Assembly (NCBI GenBank): GCA_031269735.1
Contig: JAISYS010000016.1
Location: 1 to 64,000, forward strand
Reading direction: 5' to 3'
Length of the DNA: 64,000 nucleotides
Source: Candidatus Endomicrobiellum cubanum
Lineage (GTDB): Bacteria > Elusimicrobiota > Endomicrobiia > Endomicrobiales > Endomicrobiaceae
The notes under the pieces are model-generated. The model searched no databases, was not told the origin of the DNA, and saw only the letters and a program-made list of their open reading frames with translations. How positions within the stretch are numbered: the first letter of the stretch is position 1; each line of letters opens with the position of its first letter. Below, piece by piece: positions 49,548 through 59,420 of the stretch. Made by a program: the position numbers and the translations under genes.

Positions 49548-50968
49548 AATAACAAAAAAATGTTTTATTCCTTTTGTTTTATTGTTTACTGTTGTATTTG
49601 TTTTTTCTTGTTCTTCTGATCGTTCTTTAAAAAAAGAAGTTTATGCAGGGGGAGGGGCTCCAAAAGATCAAGTCCCGTTTTTACCAAATGCCCGTAAAGG
49701 GGTTTTACCCAATGGTCTTACTTACTATATTTTAAAAAATTCTCAACCGGAAAATTTTGCATTGTTAGCCCTAGCGGTAAATGCAGGCTCTGTTCTTGAA
49801 AAAAAATGACCAAAGAGGTTTAGCTCACTTTGTAGAGCACATGGCTTTTGATAGTACAAAACATTTCCCTAAAAATGAAATTATAGACTATTTACGTTCT
49901 GTTGGAATGCGTTTTGGTGCTGACATTAATGCATCCACAAATTTTGACAATACAGTTTATTTTATGGAAGTCCCAGTACAAACAGATGAACAAAGCATTA
50001 AAATTGTTCCAAATAAAGCTTTAAATATTCTTAACGACTGGATGCAACACGTTTTGTTTAATCAAGAAGATGTAGACAATGAAAGAAAAGTTATTCTTGA
50101 AGAAAAAAAGACTAAGGATGACCAATGCAGGTGCAAGAATATGGTTGGATAAAGCATTGCCAATACTTTATAGAGGTTCTATGTATGCAAGTAGATTTCC
50201 TATAGGGGTGTCTGAAGGTATAGAAAATGCTACTGTCCAACAATTAAAAGATTTTTATAAAACATGGTATCGCCCTGACAATATGGCAATTGTTTTTGTA
50301 GGGAATATTGATATTGAATCATTTAAAGAATACATTAAAACTTATTTGGCTTCTATCAAACCAGCACAATCTTATAATATTACAAACAAGGAATTTTTTC
50401 GCCCTAAGCCTGCAAAGAAGGAAATACACATGGGCAATGGAGACAAAAGTTCTGTAAGTTTAGGATGGTACGTAAAAGAAAATTATTCTCAAAGCTTAAG
50501 TGCAAAGACTTGTGTTTTTGAAGAATACATGAATATAATATTAACAGACCACCTGCGTATGAAGTTAGGAGAAATATATTATATTGCGCCAGTTTGTCTT
50601 GCTGATATGTTTTTGGGAGAATTAACTATGGGTGGCAATTTTTCATGTGATCCTAAAAACTCTAAACGTCTTATTAATGTCGTAATTAGTGATATCAATA
50701 ATATGGCACAGAGTAATATTGAGAAAAATATTTTGGATAAAGCCAAAAAGGCGTGTAAGACGGGATGGGAAAAAAGTATTCAAGATAATTTTGTGATAGC
50801 GCGAGGGTATGTTTACATGTCAGTTTTTAATAAAGATGATTTTAATGTGCGTCCCCTTTATTATGATAAAGTAACCCCTGAAGATTAAAAAAATATTGCA
50901 AAAAGGCTTTTAGGTGTAGACTATTTTCAAGTTGTTTTAGGTCCAGTAGAAAGTAAGTCTAAGGAATA
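49528..50968 (+). pseudogene. M16 zinc peptidase lipoprotein, frameshifted and probably internally deleted
   Basis: Fragments GVLPNGLTYYILKNSQPENFALLALAVNAGSVLEK | NDQRGLAHFVEHMAFDSTKHFPKNEI (HxxEH) | LRMTNAGARIWLDKALPILYRG... in different frames; in-frame TAA after TPED. Confidence 0.9.
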
Positions 50969-50977
50969 AGTTTATAA

Positions 50978-51859
50978 ATGAAAATAAATGAAGAAATAAT
51001 TAATTTACCATTAATACATAAAGGCAAAGTCAGAGATGTTTATGATTTAGGGCAAAGTTATTTAATGGTTGCAACAGATAGAATTTCTGCTTTTGACCAT
51101 ATTATTCCAACAATTATTCCTGATAAAGGGAAAATTTTACATAAATTGTCTATGTTTTGGTTTGATTTTGTTAAGGATATAATTCCAAACCACATTATTA
51201 CAGGTGATTTTGATAGTTTTCCTTCAACATTAAAGCAATATGGGTATTTAAAAGATAGATCTATGATTGTTAAAAAAGCAAAAAGAGTAGATATAGAGTG
51301 TATAGTAAGAGGCTATCTTGCAGGGTCAGGCTGGAAAGAGTACAAGGAATCGCAAACTGTTTGTGGGATAAAGTTACCTAAAGGGCTAAAAGAATCTTCT
51401 AAAATTTCAGAGCCTATATTTACGCCTTCTAGTAAAGAAGAAGGTGGGAAACATGATGAGAACATTTCTTTTGAAGAGACAGTGAAAAGAGTAGGTATCA
51501 AGACAGCAGAGAATCTAAAAAATATTTCTTTATCACTTTATAAAAGAGTAAATGAATATGCTATTTCAAAAGGGATAATTCTTGCAGATACGAAACTTGA
51601 ATTTGGTTTTTATAATGATAAATTGCTACTAATAGACGAAATTTTTACTCCTGACTCTTCAAGATTTTGGGAAATAGGTGTTTATAAAGAGGGGCAACCT
51701 CAAGATAGTTTAGATAAACAATATGTCAGAGATTACCTCGAAAATATAAAATGGGATAAAACTTCTCCTGCACCCATGCTTCCAAAAGACGTTGTAGATA
51801 AGACGCTTGCTAAGTATATTAATGCTTATGAAAAGTTAACCGGGAGATTTTTAGTATAA
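50978..51859 (+). CDS. purC: SAICAR synthetase
   Basis: LIHKGKVRDVYDLGQSYLMVATDRISAFDHIIP, ECIVRGYLAGSGWKEY. Confidence 0.96.
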   Translation: MKINEEIINLPLIHKGKVRDVYDLGQSYLMVATDRISAFDHIIPTIIPDKGKILHKLSMFWFDFVKDIIPNHIITGDFDSFPSTLKQYGYLKDRSMIVKKAKRVDIECIVRGYLAGSGWKEYKESQTVCGIKLPKGLKESSKISEPIFTPSSKEEGGKHDENISFEETVKRVGIKTAENLKNISLSLYKRVNEYAISKGIILADTKLEFGFYNDKLLLIDEIFTPDSSRFWEIGVYKEGQPQDSLDKQYVRDYLENIKWDKTSPAPMLPKDVVDKTLAKYINAYEKLTGRFLV

Positions 51860-51867
51860 TAAATACA

Positions 51868-51934
51868 GGTTTTTTAACGCAGCAGTGTCCAAAAAGACGC
51901 AGTAAGGATATATGTTAAGGTTTTTAAGAGGCCC
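51868..51934. repeat. Family B partial copy (R5), ends 3 bp before the purS-like ATG
   Basis: GGTTTTTTAACGCAGCAGTGTCCAAAAAGACGCAGTAAGGATATATGTTAAGGTTTTTAAGAGGCCC. Confidence 0.75.
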
Positions 51935-51937
51935 ATA

Positions 51938-52429
51938 ATGTTTTGTATAGAAGTTTTTACAAAAAATGAGTTCAAAGACTCTCGTGGAGAGCATGTTCTA
52001 TCCGACATTATTTCATTAGACTTTAATTGTGTGAATAAAGTAGAATATTGTAGCTTATATTTAATAGATGGAAAATTATTTTTAAAAGAAGTTAAACTAA
52101 TAGCTTCTTGTTTGTTGAGCGATAAGATAACAGAAAGCTATAGCATAACAAAATATGATACAGAAAATCCCAGCTATCTCTTTAATAATAATGTTGTTAC
52201 TTCTAAAGCCGTGATAGATGTTTTATATAAAAAAGGTGTCACAGATACAGTTTCAGCTAGTGTTATTAAAGCTGTCAAAGATTTAGGTATAAACAAAAAT
52301 ATAGAAGTTAAAACAGGCCATAGATATTATTTATATGGGAAACTTTCTAAAACAATTTTAGATGGTATAGCATGTAAACTGCTTTCTAATACTTTGATTC
52401 AAGAATATAAAGTTAATGGTCTAAAATGA
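51938..52429 (+). CDS. PurS-like protein, apparently two tandem PurS-type domains
   Basis: Abuts purL (52426 overlap); halves FCIEVFTKNEFKDSRGEHVLSDI... and VVTSKAVIDVLYKKGVTDTVSASVIKAVKDLG... Confidence 0.65.
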   Translation: MFCIEVFTKNEFKDSRGEHVLSDIISLDFNCVNKVEYCSLYLIDGKLFLKEVKLIASCLLSDKITESYSITKYDTENPSYLFNNNVVTSKAVIDVLYKKGVTDTVSASVIKAVKDLGINKNIEVKTGHRYYLYGKLSKTILDGIACKLLSNTLIQEYKVNGLK

Positions 52430-54828
52430 AATCTGTAACTATTGTAGAAATTCTAAACTTGTCAGATAAGCAGCTAATAGATTTGAGCAAGAAGAAAGTT
52501 TTATCTCTGTCTCTTGCAGAGATGAAAGTTGTACAGAGATATTTTAAAAAACTTAAACGCAATCCAACTGATGTTGAAATAGAAACAATAGCCCAAACAT
52601 GGAGCGAACATTGCAAACATAAAACTCTTACAGGAATAATAGAATACATTCAAACTGATAACGGCAAAAGAACAAAAAAAATATACAACAATTTGTTAAA
52701 AGAAACCATTTTTAGAGCTACTGTAGAATTAAACAAAAAATGGTGTTTGTCTGTTTTTAAAGATAATGCTGGTATCATAGATTTTGACTCAAAAAACGGA
52801 GTAGCATTTAAAGTAGAGACGCATAATCATCCTTGTGCACTAGAGCCCTATGGAGGAGCTGCAACTGGTGTAGGTGGTGTTATAAGAGATATTTTAGGTG
52901 TTGGGCTAGGTGCAAAACCTTTAGCTAATACTGACGTTTTTTGTTTAGGTAATCCAAACACTAAAGCTTCAAAAGTTCCAAAAGGCATGCATCATCCTAG
53001 AAGGATAGCAAAGGGTGTTGTTTCAGGCGTCAGAGATTATGGTAATAGGATGGGTATTCCAACAGTAAACGGAGCTGTTTATTTTGATGATGGATATATG
53101 GCTAATCCACTTGTTTATTGTGGAACTATGGGTATAATTCCTAAAAGCAAAATAGAAAAAAAAGTAAGTCCTGGCGACTTAATTTTAGTTGTTGGTGGGA
53201 AAACAGGTAGGGACGGCATACATGGTGCAACATTTTCGTCTATAAACTTAGATCAAAGCTCTGATGTTAGTGCAGTGCAGATAGGAAACCCTATAGTAGA
53301 AAAGAAAGTCCTAGACGCAATGTTAAATGCTAGAGATTTAAATCTCTCCAGAGCCGTTACAGATTGTGGAGCTGGCGGGCTTTCTAGCGCTATAGGCGAA
53401 CTCGGAGAAAAAATTGGAGCTATCGTTTATCTTGATAAAGTGCCTTTAAAATATAGCGGGCTTTGTCCATGGGAAATTTGGGTTTCTGAAGCTCAAGAGA
53501 GAATGGTTTTTGCTGTACCTCCAAAAAATAAGGAAAAAATAGTAGAAGTATTTAAAAAAGAAAACGTTGAAGCAGTTTTTGTTGGTCAGTTTACAAAAGG
53601 CAAAAAACTTATACTTAAATATGGCAACGACATAGTTGCAAATATGGACATGCCTTTTTTACATGATGGTCTTCCCAAACCTACAAGAAAAGCAAAATGT
53701 AATATAAAAGAAGAAAAATTACAAAAAGCTTTTACATTAACTTCTCTTGAACTTTCAAAAGTTTTAAAAAATATACTTGCAGACTTAAATGTATGTTCTA
53801 GAGAATGGATTATAAGGCAGTATGACCACGAAGTTTTAGGGCAAACTATTGTAAAACCTTTACAAGGCAATAATATTGAAGTTTCTGGTCCAGGAGATGC
53901 TGCGGTTATTTTCCCTCAATCTATAATAAAGGGGACAAAAAAAGGCATAGTTTTATCTAATGGGCTAAATCCATCGTATGGAAAAATAAACACTTATAAA
54001 ATGGCTTCTTCAGCTATAGAAGAAGCTTTAAGAAATGCTGTTTGTGTAGGCGGCAATATAGAAAAGTTAGCGATTTTAGACAACTTCTGTTGGGGTAACC
54101 CAAACGAACCTGAAATTTTAGGAAGTCTAGTGCGCAGCGCAAATGCGTGTTATGACATGTCGAAAGCGTTCGATGTTCCTTTTATATCTGGTAAAGATAG
54201 TTTGCATAATGAGTATTTTATTGATGGTAAGAAATTTTCTATACCTCCAGCTTTGCTTATTTCTGCGGTAGGTGTTATAGAAAATATAACAAATACTATT
54301 ACAATGCCTTTTAAAAATGCTGGAAACAAAATATATGTTTTAGGTATTACAAGAAACGAGTTAGGCGGATCTGTTATTTCTAAAATAAAAAATATAAAAA
54401 ATGGGGTAGTCCCTAATGTTTATCCAAAAGAGTCTAGGTCAATAATGAAAGGCATATATAAAGCTATAGGTAAGGGGTTAATAGAAGCTTGCCATGATGT
54501 TTCTGAAGGTGGTCTTGCAGTTGCTATAAGTGAAATGTCTTTTGCTGCTGGGAAAGGAGCACAAATAAATGTTGGTTCTATTAAAACTGCTAGTAATATG
54601 TCAGCAGCTGAAATATTATTTTCAGAATCTAATGGCAGATTTATAGTTGAGGTAGCTCCTCATAACGAAAATAAATTAAAAAAAGTTTTTAAAGGTTTAA
54701 GTGTTTCAGAAATAGGATATATAACTGATAATGATTTCATATTGTTTGAAATCCAAAAAGAAAAAATAAGATTTAAAGAAAAACTAACAAATCTTTTAAA
54801 TACCTGGAAATCCACGATAGAGTTTTAG
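52426..54828 (+). CDS. purL: Phosphoribosylformylglycinamidine synthase PurL
   Basis: EIETIAQTWSEHCKHKTL, VETHNHPCALEPYGGAATGVGGVIRDILG. Confidence 0.95.
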   Translation: MKSVTIVEILNLSDKQLIDLSKKKVLSLSLAEMKVVQRYFKKLKRNPTDVEIETIAQTWSEHCKHKTLTGIIEYIQTDNGKRTKKIYNNLLKETIFRATVELNKKWCLSVFKDNAGIIDFDSKNGVAFKVETHNHPCALEPYGGAATGVGGVIRDILGVGLGAKPLANTDVFCLGNPNTKASKVPKGMHHPRRIAKGVVSGVRDYGNRMGIPTVNGAVYFDDGYMANPLVYCGTMGIIPKSKIEKKVSPGDLILVVGGKTGRDGIHGATFSSINLDQSSDVSAVQIGNPIVEKKVLDAMLNARDLNLSRAVTDCGAGGLSSAIGELGEKIGAIVYLDKVPLKYSGLCPWEIWVSEAQERMVFAVPPKNKEKIVEVFKKENVEAVFVGQFTKGKKLILKYGNDIVANMDMPFLHDGLPKPTRKAKCNIKEEKLQKAFTLTSLELSKVLKNILADLNVCSREWIIRQYDHEVLGQTIVKPLQGNNIEVSGPGDAAVIFPQSIIKGTKKGIVLSNGLNPSYGKINTYKMASSAIEEALRNAVCVGGNIEKLAILDNFCWGNPNEPEILGSLVRSANACYDMSKAFDVPFISGKDSLHNEYFIDGKKFSIPPALLISAVGVIENITNTITMPFKNAGNKIYVLGITRNELGGSVISKIKNIKNGVVPNVYPKESRSIMKGIYKAIGKGLIEACHDVSEGGLAVAISEMSFAAGKGAQINVGSIKTASNMSAAEILFSESNGRFIVEVAPHNENKLKKVFKGLSVSEIGYITDNDFILFEIQKEKIRFKEKLTNLLNTWKSTIEF

Positions 54829-55002
54829 GGAAAACCAATTAACTGCTATAGATGGAATTTAGTGACTTAAACTTAAGGTGTCCCAAGGATAGTAAGGGAA
54901 AGTCAAAAAGATGTATAATGAGACTATATACGTAATTTGATAAAAAGAAAAAGAGGAAAAATATATTTTCTCTCGAAATAAATTTTAAATAGGAATAATT
55001 AA

Positions 55003-56430
55003 GTGAAAAAAGAAATAGTTGTTAATAGAAGTTTAGAAGAAACAAGAGTTGCTGTTTTAGAAAACGGCAGACTATTTGATTTATTCATAGAGAGAAGAGA
55101 ATCTGAAAAAATATTAAATAATATTTATAAAGGGACAGTACAAAATATTGTACCAGCTCTTGGTTCTGCTTTTGTTGACATTGGCTTTGGCAAGAGTGCG
55201 TATTTAGGGGTTGATGATATAGTAGATCAGAAAGAAGAAAAAAATATTGAAAATATGATTAAAGTTGAGCAAGAAGTTATGGTCCAGATATATAAAGAAC
55301 CTATAAGTACAAAGGGACCTAAAGCAACTATGGACATTTCTCTTCCCGGAAGACTTTTAGTATATATGCCTTTTAGTAATAACATAGGTGTATCTAAAAG
55401 CATTGAAGACAAACAGGAATACGATAGGTTAAAGAATATAGTTTCTAAAATAAAAAAAGATATGCCAGGCGGCATAATAGTTAGGACTGAAGCAGAAGAA
55501 GCTAGTGAACAGGAAATAAAAAGTGAAATAAAATATTTGTTGAGGCTTTGGGCGTCTATAGTTTCAAGATTTAATAATACAAAAGCAATGAGTCTTGTTC
55601 ATAAGGATTTGGGCATAGTATTTCAAACTGTAAGGGATTATTTTTCAGAAGATGTTGTAATGATGCATATAGATTCAAAAAAAGAGTTTACAGATGTCAG
55701 TGACTTTGTAAAAATAGTATCTCCAGAATTTATAGATAGAATTATACTTTATGATGGAAAATTGCCTATTTTTAAAACATATGGAATTGATGAAGAAATA
55801 AAAGCACTTCGTTCTAATAAAGCGCGTTTAGAATCAGGGGGATATATTATAATACAAGAAGCAGAATCTCTTTGTGCAATAGATGTCAATAGCGGAAAGT
55901 TTACTTCTAAAACTTCTCAAGAAGATACAGCACTATTTACAAACTTAGAAGCTGCTGCAGAAATAGCAAGACAATTAAGACTTAGAAATATTGGTGGTAT
56001 TATTGTTATAGATTTTATAGACATGAGAAAGCCTGAACATAAACACAAAGTTTTAGAAAAATTGCGTGATGCCACAAAAGGCGATAAAGCTAAAATAAAG
56101 ATATTGCCAATAACAAGGTTAGGTTTAATAGAAATGACTCGTCAAAGAAAGAGGGAATCTTTATTTTCTCTTTTAGGCGATACTTGTCCTATATGTAAAG
56201 GTTTAGGCCTAGTACTTTCTAAAGAATCTATTTTTATTAACGTTTGCAATGAGATGGTGCAATTAAATATTGATGGATATTATGGAAAAATTACAATTAG
56301 AGTAAATCCTGATGTTGAGGAATATTTTAAAAAAAGAATTGTAAGACTTAAAGAAATATTTAATACAAAATTTGAAATAAAAGCTAGCTTAGAAATTGCT
56401 AGAGAAGAATACGAAATAGTTTTTGAATAA
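55003..56430 (+). CDS. rng: Ribonuclease G/E family
   Basis: VPALGSAFVDIGFGKSAYL, AIDVNSGKF, IGGIIVIDFIDM, CPICKGLG. Confidence 0.95.
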   Translation: MKKEIVVNRSLEETRVAVLENGRLFDLFIERRESEKILNNIYKGTVQNIVPALGSAFVDIGFGKSAYLGVDDIVDQKEEKNIENMIKVEQEVMVQIYKEPISTKGPKATMDISLPGRLLVYMPFSNNIGVSKSIEDKQEYDRLKNIVSKIKKDMPGGIIVRTEAEEASEQEIKSEIKYLLRLWASIVSRFNNTKAMSLVHKDLGIVFQTVRDYFSEDVVMMHIDSKKEFTDVSDFVKIVSPEFIDRIILYDGKLPIFKTYGIDEEIKALRSNKARLESGGYIIIQEAESLCAIDVNSGKFTSKTSQEDTALFTNLEAAAEIARQLRLRNIGGIIVIDFIDMRKPEHKHKVLEKLRDATKGDKAKIKILPITRLGLIEMTRQRKRESLFSLLGDTCPICKGLGLVLSKESIFINVCNEMVQLNIDGYYGKITIRVNPDVEEYFKKRIVRLKEIFNTKFEIKASLEIAREEYEIVFE

Positions 56431-56444
56431 ATTTTTTCATTTTA

Positions 56445-56875
56445 TGTATTAAGTTCTATATAAGCGCCATAGATGTCGTATATATTAAAAAAGCTAGATA
56501 TGTTGATAGAGTTATTAGTGAAGGAGAAAGTAGAATTAATGATATTATTTGAAGGAAGGATATTGAAAATAGCATTACTTAACAAAGAAAAAGAGCCATA
56601 TATGTAAGAGTAATTTAAATCATTATAAACGATTATAATGATTTAAATTACTCTTACAGAATTAGAAGAACAGATAAAGGAGTCTTTAAGAGGAACATTG
56701 GAATCACCATATGAAACAGAAGAAGAAGCAAAAGGGAAGTCAACAGAGCCGTAGATGTTGTTGTATGGCATAGTAGAATGAATAACAAGAGAGTTATTAG
56801 AAGAGACATTAAAGTTAGAAGAAAGCCAAGGGGAAGAATAAACATCACTAAGAGGAGTATTAGTCCTTGATTTTC
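56445..56875 (-). pseudogene. Remnant of Ser/Asn-rich surface-like protein, split by a perfect 25-bp inverted repeat
   Basis: Minus-strand TNTPLSDVYSSPWLSSNFNVSSNNSLVIHSTMPYNNIYGSVDFPFASSSVSYGDSNVPLKDSFICSSNSVRVI* and YGSFSLLSNAIFNILPSNNIINSTFSFTNNSINISSFFNIYDIYGAYIELNT*. Confidence 0.5.
56604..56657. repeat. Perfect 25-bp inverted repeat, 4-nt loop
   Basis: GTAAGAGTAATTTAAATCATTATAA-ACGA-TTATAATGATTTAAATTACTCTTAC. Confidence 0.95.
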
Positions 56876-57058
56876 TTGCTTTGATTTTTTAGATTAAATT
56901 AAGACTAGATTAAACATAAAGCATTATGTTTTAAAATAAAAAATATATAATTATTTATATTTTTAAAGAATATTTATGAAGGAATTGACAATAGGCATCC
57001 AGACATTTGATAAAAAATGAGAGTGTATAACTTTATTTAATAAAGAGGCAGAGTTTTT

Positions 57059-57754
57059 GTGAGTGGTATTTTATATGCAATTGCAACCCCTATAGGTAAT
57101 TTAGAAGATATAACTTTAAGAGCGTTGCGTATTCTTAATGAATGTGATTTAATTGCTTGTGAAGACACAAGACAAAGTTTGAAGTTATTATCACATTTTA
57201 AATTATCTAAACCTTTAATAAGTTTTTATTCTTACAATGAACAACATAGAATTAAAGGTTTAATTGATAAGCTTTTAAATGGAAAAAAAATTGCGCTTAT
57301 TTCTGATGCTGGTACTCCTGGAATTTCTGATCCTGGATATAGTTTAATTAAGGAAGCCATATCCAGGAATATAAAAGTTGAGGTTTTGCCTGGTGCAAAT
57401 GCTGTAATAACAGCACTTGTAGGATCAGGGCTTCCTATGGATGGTTTTATATTTTGCGGTTTTTTAAAAAGAAAACCTAGCAAGATAAAAGCAGAACTTG
57501 CAGGACTCACAAATTTAGGGAAAACAATTGTTTTTTATGAATCACCTCACAGAATTTTAAAAACTATAGAAATATGTTTAGAGGTTTTTGGGCAAGATTC
57601 TCAGATTTGTCTTGCAAGAGAAATGACAAAAAAGTTTGAAGAGTTTATAAGAGGGACAATAAAAGAAGTTTTTGAAAATATGAAAAGTAAAAAATCTATA
57701 CTTGGGGAATTTGTTATATTAGTATATCCCATAAGCTTGGAGAACAGATGGTAA
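57059..57754 (+). CDS. rsmI: 16S rRNA (cytidine-2'-O)-methyltransferase
   Basis: [38 protein letters not shown]. Confidence 0.96.
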   Translation: MSGILYAIATPIGNLEDITLRALRILNECDLIACEDTRQSLKLLSHFKLSKPLISFYSYNEQHRIKGLIDKLLNGKKIALISDAGTPGISDPGYSLIKEAISRNIKVEVLPGANAVITALVGSGLPMDGFIFCGFLKRKPSKIKAELAGLTNLGKTIVFYESPHRILKTIEICLEVFGQDSQICLAREMTKKFEEFIRGTIKEVFENMKSKKSILGEFVILVYPISLENRW

Positions 57755-58770
57755 AAGTAGGTATTGTTGGAATAACAGGTTATACAGGTGAAGAACTTTT
57801 AAAAATTTTAATTTCTCATCCGAATGTAAAAATAACAGGTCTTTATGGAAGAAGTACTTCAGGCCAAGGATCTTTAAAGGATGTCTATCCAAAATTCGAG
57901 AATTTAAATTTAATTATAGAGTCTTTAGATATAGATAAAGTTTCCAAAAGTTGTGATTTAGTATTTTTAGCTTTACCACATGGAGTTGCTTTTGAATTAG
58001 TGCCAAATTTTGTTAATAAGGGTGTTAAAGTTATAGATTTATCTGCAGATTTTAGATTAAAAGATGTAAATACTTATGAAGAGTGGTATAAGGTTAAACA
58101 TACCGGGAAAGATTTTATATCAAAGGCAGTTTATGGTTTATCAGAAATTAATTTTGATATTATAAAAACAGCTTCTTTAGTTGCAAATCCTGGCTGTTAT
58201 CCTACTAGTATTGCTTTAGGCTTAGCTCCGAGTATAAAGGGAAATTTTGTTGATTTAAATGGTATAGTCATAGATTCTAAAAGCGGTATTTCAGGAGCCG
58301 GGAGAAAGAATGCTCAAGAATATTTTAGGAGTGAGCATCCAAATTTTAAAGCTTACAAAATAGCTGGAACTCATAGACACATTCCTGAAATAGAACAAGA
58401 ACTTTCAATTTTGTTTGGAGAAACTGTTATAGTGAATTTTACTCCACATATTATACCAGTAGAAAGAGGTATGCTTTCTACTATTTATTTAAATTTAAAA
58501 AAGCCTGCTAGTTCAGATGAAATTTTAAGTTATTACAAAAGTTTTTATAAGGATAAGTCATTGATTAAAGTTTTTGAGGATGGAGATTTGCCTTCAATAA
58601 AAGATATTGTAAATACAAATTATTGTTGTATTGGCCTAAAAGTTGATAAAAGAACAAATAAGCTTATTATAATTTCAGTCATAGATAATCTTATTAAAGG
58701 TGCTTCAGGACAGGCTGTACAGAATATGAACATAATGTTTGGTTTAAAAGAAACTACAGGTTTAATATAA
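57748..58770 (+). CDS. argC: N-acetyl-gamma-glutamyl-phosphate reductase
   Basis: [35 protein letters not shown]. Confidence 0.96.
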   Translation: MVKVGIVGITGYTGEELLKILISHPNVKITGLYGRSTSGQGSLKDVYPKFENLNLIIESLDIDKVSKSCDLVFLALPHGVAFELVPNFVNKGVKVIDLSADFRLKDVNTYEEWYKVKHTGKDFISKAVYGLSEINFDIIKTASLVANPGCYPTSIALGLAPSIKGNFVDLNGIVIDSKSGISGAGRKNAQEYFRSEHPNFKAYKIAGTHRHIPEIEQELSILFGETVIVNFTPHIIPVERGMLSTIYLNLKKPASSDEILSYYKSFYKDKSLIKVFEDGDLPSIKDIVNTNYCCIGLKVDKRTNKLIIISVIDNLIKGASGQAVQNMNIMFGLKETTGLI

Positions 58771-58771
58771 A

Positions 58772-59386
58772 TTGAATAAAACTTTAAAAATTTTATCTAA
58801 AGACAAAGACTCGCATTTAAAAACTTCTCAAATAATAAAAAACGGTGGTATAGCTATTGTTCCTACAGAGACAGTTTACGGGTTTGCAGTGGACGCTTTT
58901 AATATTGATGCGCAAAAAAAAGTGTACCAAATTAAGGGTAGAAGTCACAAAAAGCCGCTTATCTTGATGACTAAAAATTTAGATAGTATAAGGTCTATTG
59001 TCAATATTCCACAAAAAGCTTTAATAATTGCAAAAAAGTTTTGGCCTGGTCAGCTTACATTAATATTCCCGACAACAGAACTAGGTAAAATTGTTTCCGG
59101 TGGGAGGACTAATCTAGGAGTGAGAATTCCTGATGATGAGTTTATGTTAAAAATGCTTGCAGTTTTAGATTCTCCAGTGTTTACAACCTCTGTAAATGTT
59201 TCAAGTAAAAAAAGTGCAAAAGATATAAAAGAAGCTTTAATTTTTGATAATGTGGTAGATATTATTGTTGATGGTGGTAAATGCAAATATTCTTTTGAGT
59301 CTACAGTTATAGATATGGTAAAATTTCCTTATATTGTTGTTCGCAAAGGATGCTTAGATACTAATAAAATAATGAAATATATATAG
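58772..59386 (+). CDS. tsaC: L-threonylcarbamoyladenylate synthase
   Basis: [41 protein letters not shown] start. Confidence 0.92.
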   Translation: MNKTLKILSKDKDSHLKTSQIIKNGGIAIVPTETVYGFAVDAFNIDAQKKVYQIKGRSHKKPLILMTKNLDSIRSIVNIPQKALIIAKKFWPGQLTLIFPTTELGKIVSGGRTNLGVRIPDDEFMLKMLAVLDSPVFTTSVNVSSKKSAKDIKEALIFDNVVDIIVDGGKCKYSFESTVIDMVKFPYIVVRKGCLDTNKIMKYI

Positions 59387-59420
59387 AGTTTCATACAGAC
59401 TCGTAAGTGTGAGGGAAAAA

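Noticed and set aside
49387-49809. ORF of 140 aa starting inside the FAD-oxidase gene
   Set aside because: Only the part from 49528 (MRKFVTKITKK...) is real: the N-terminus of the M16 pseudogene; the upstream part is a shadow.
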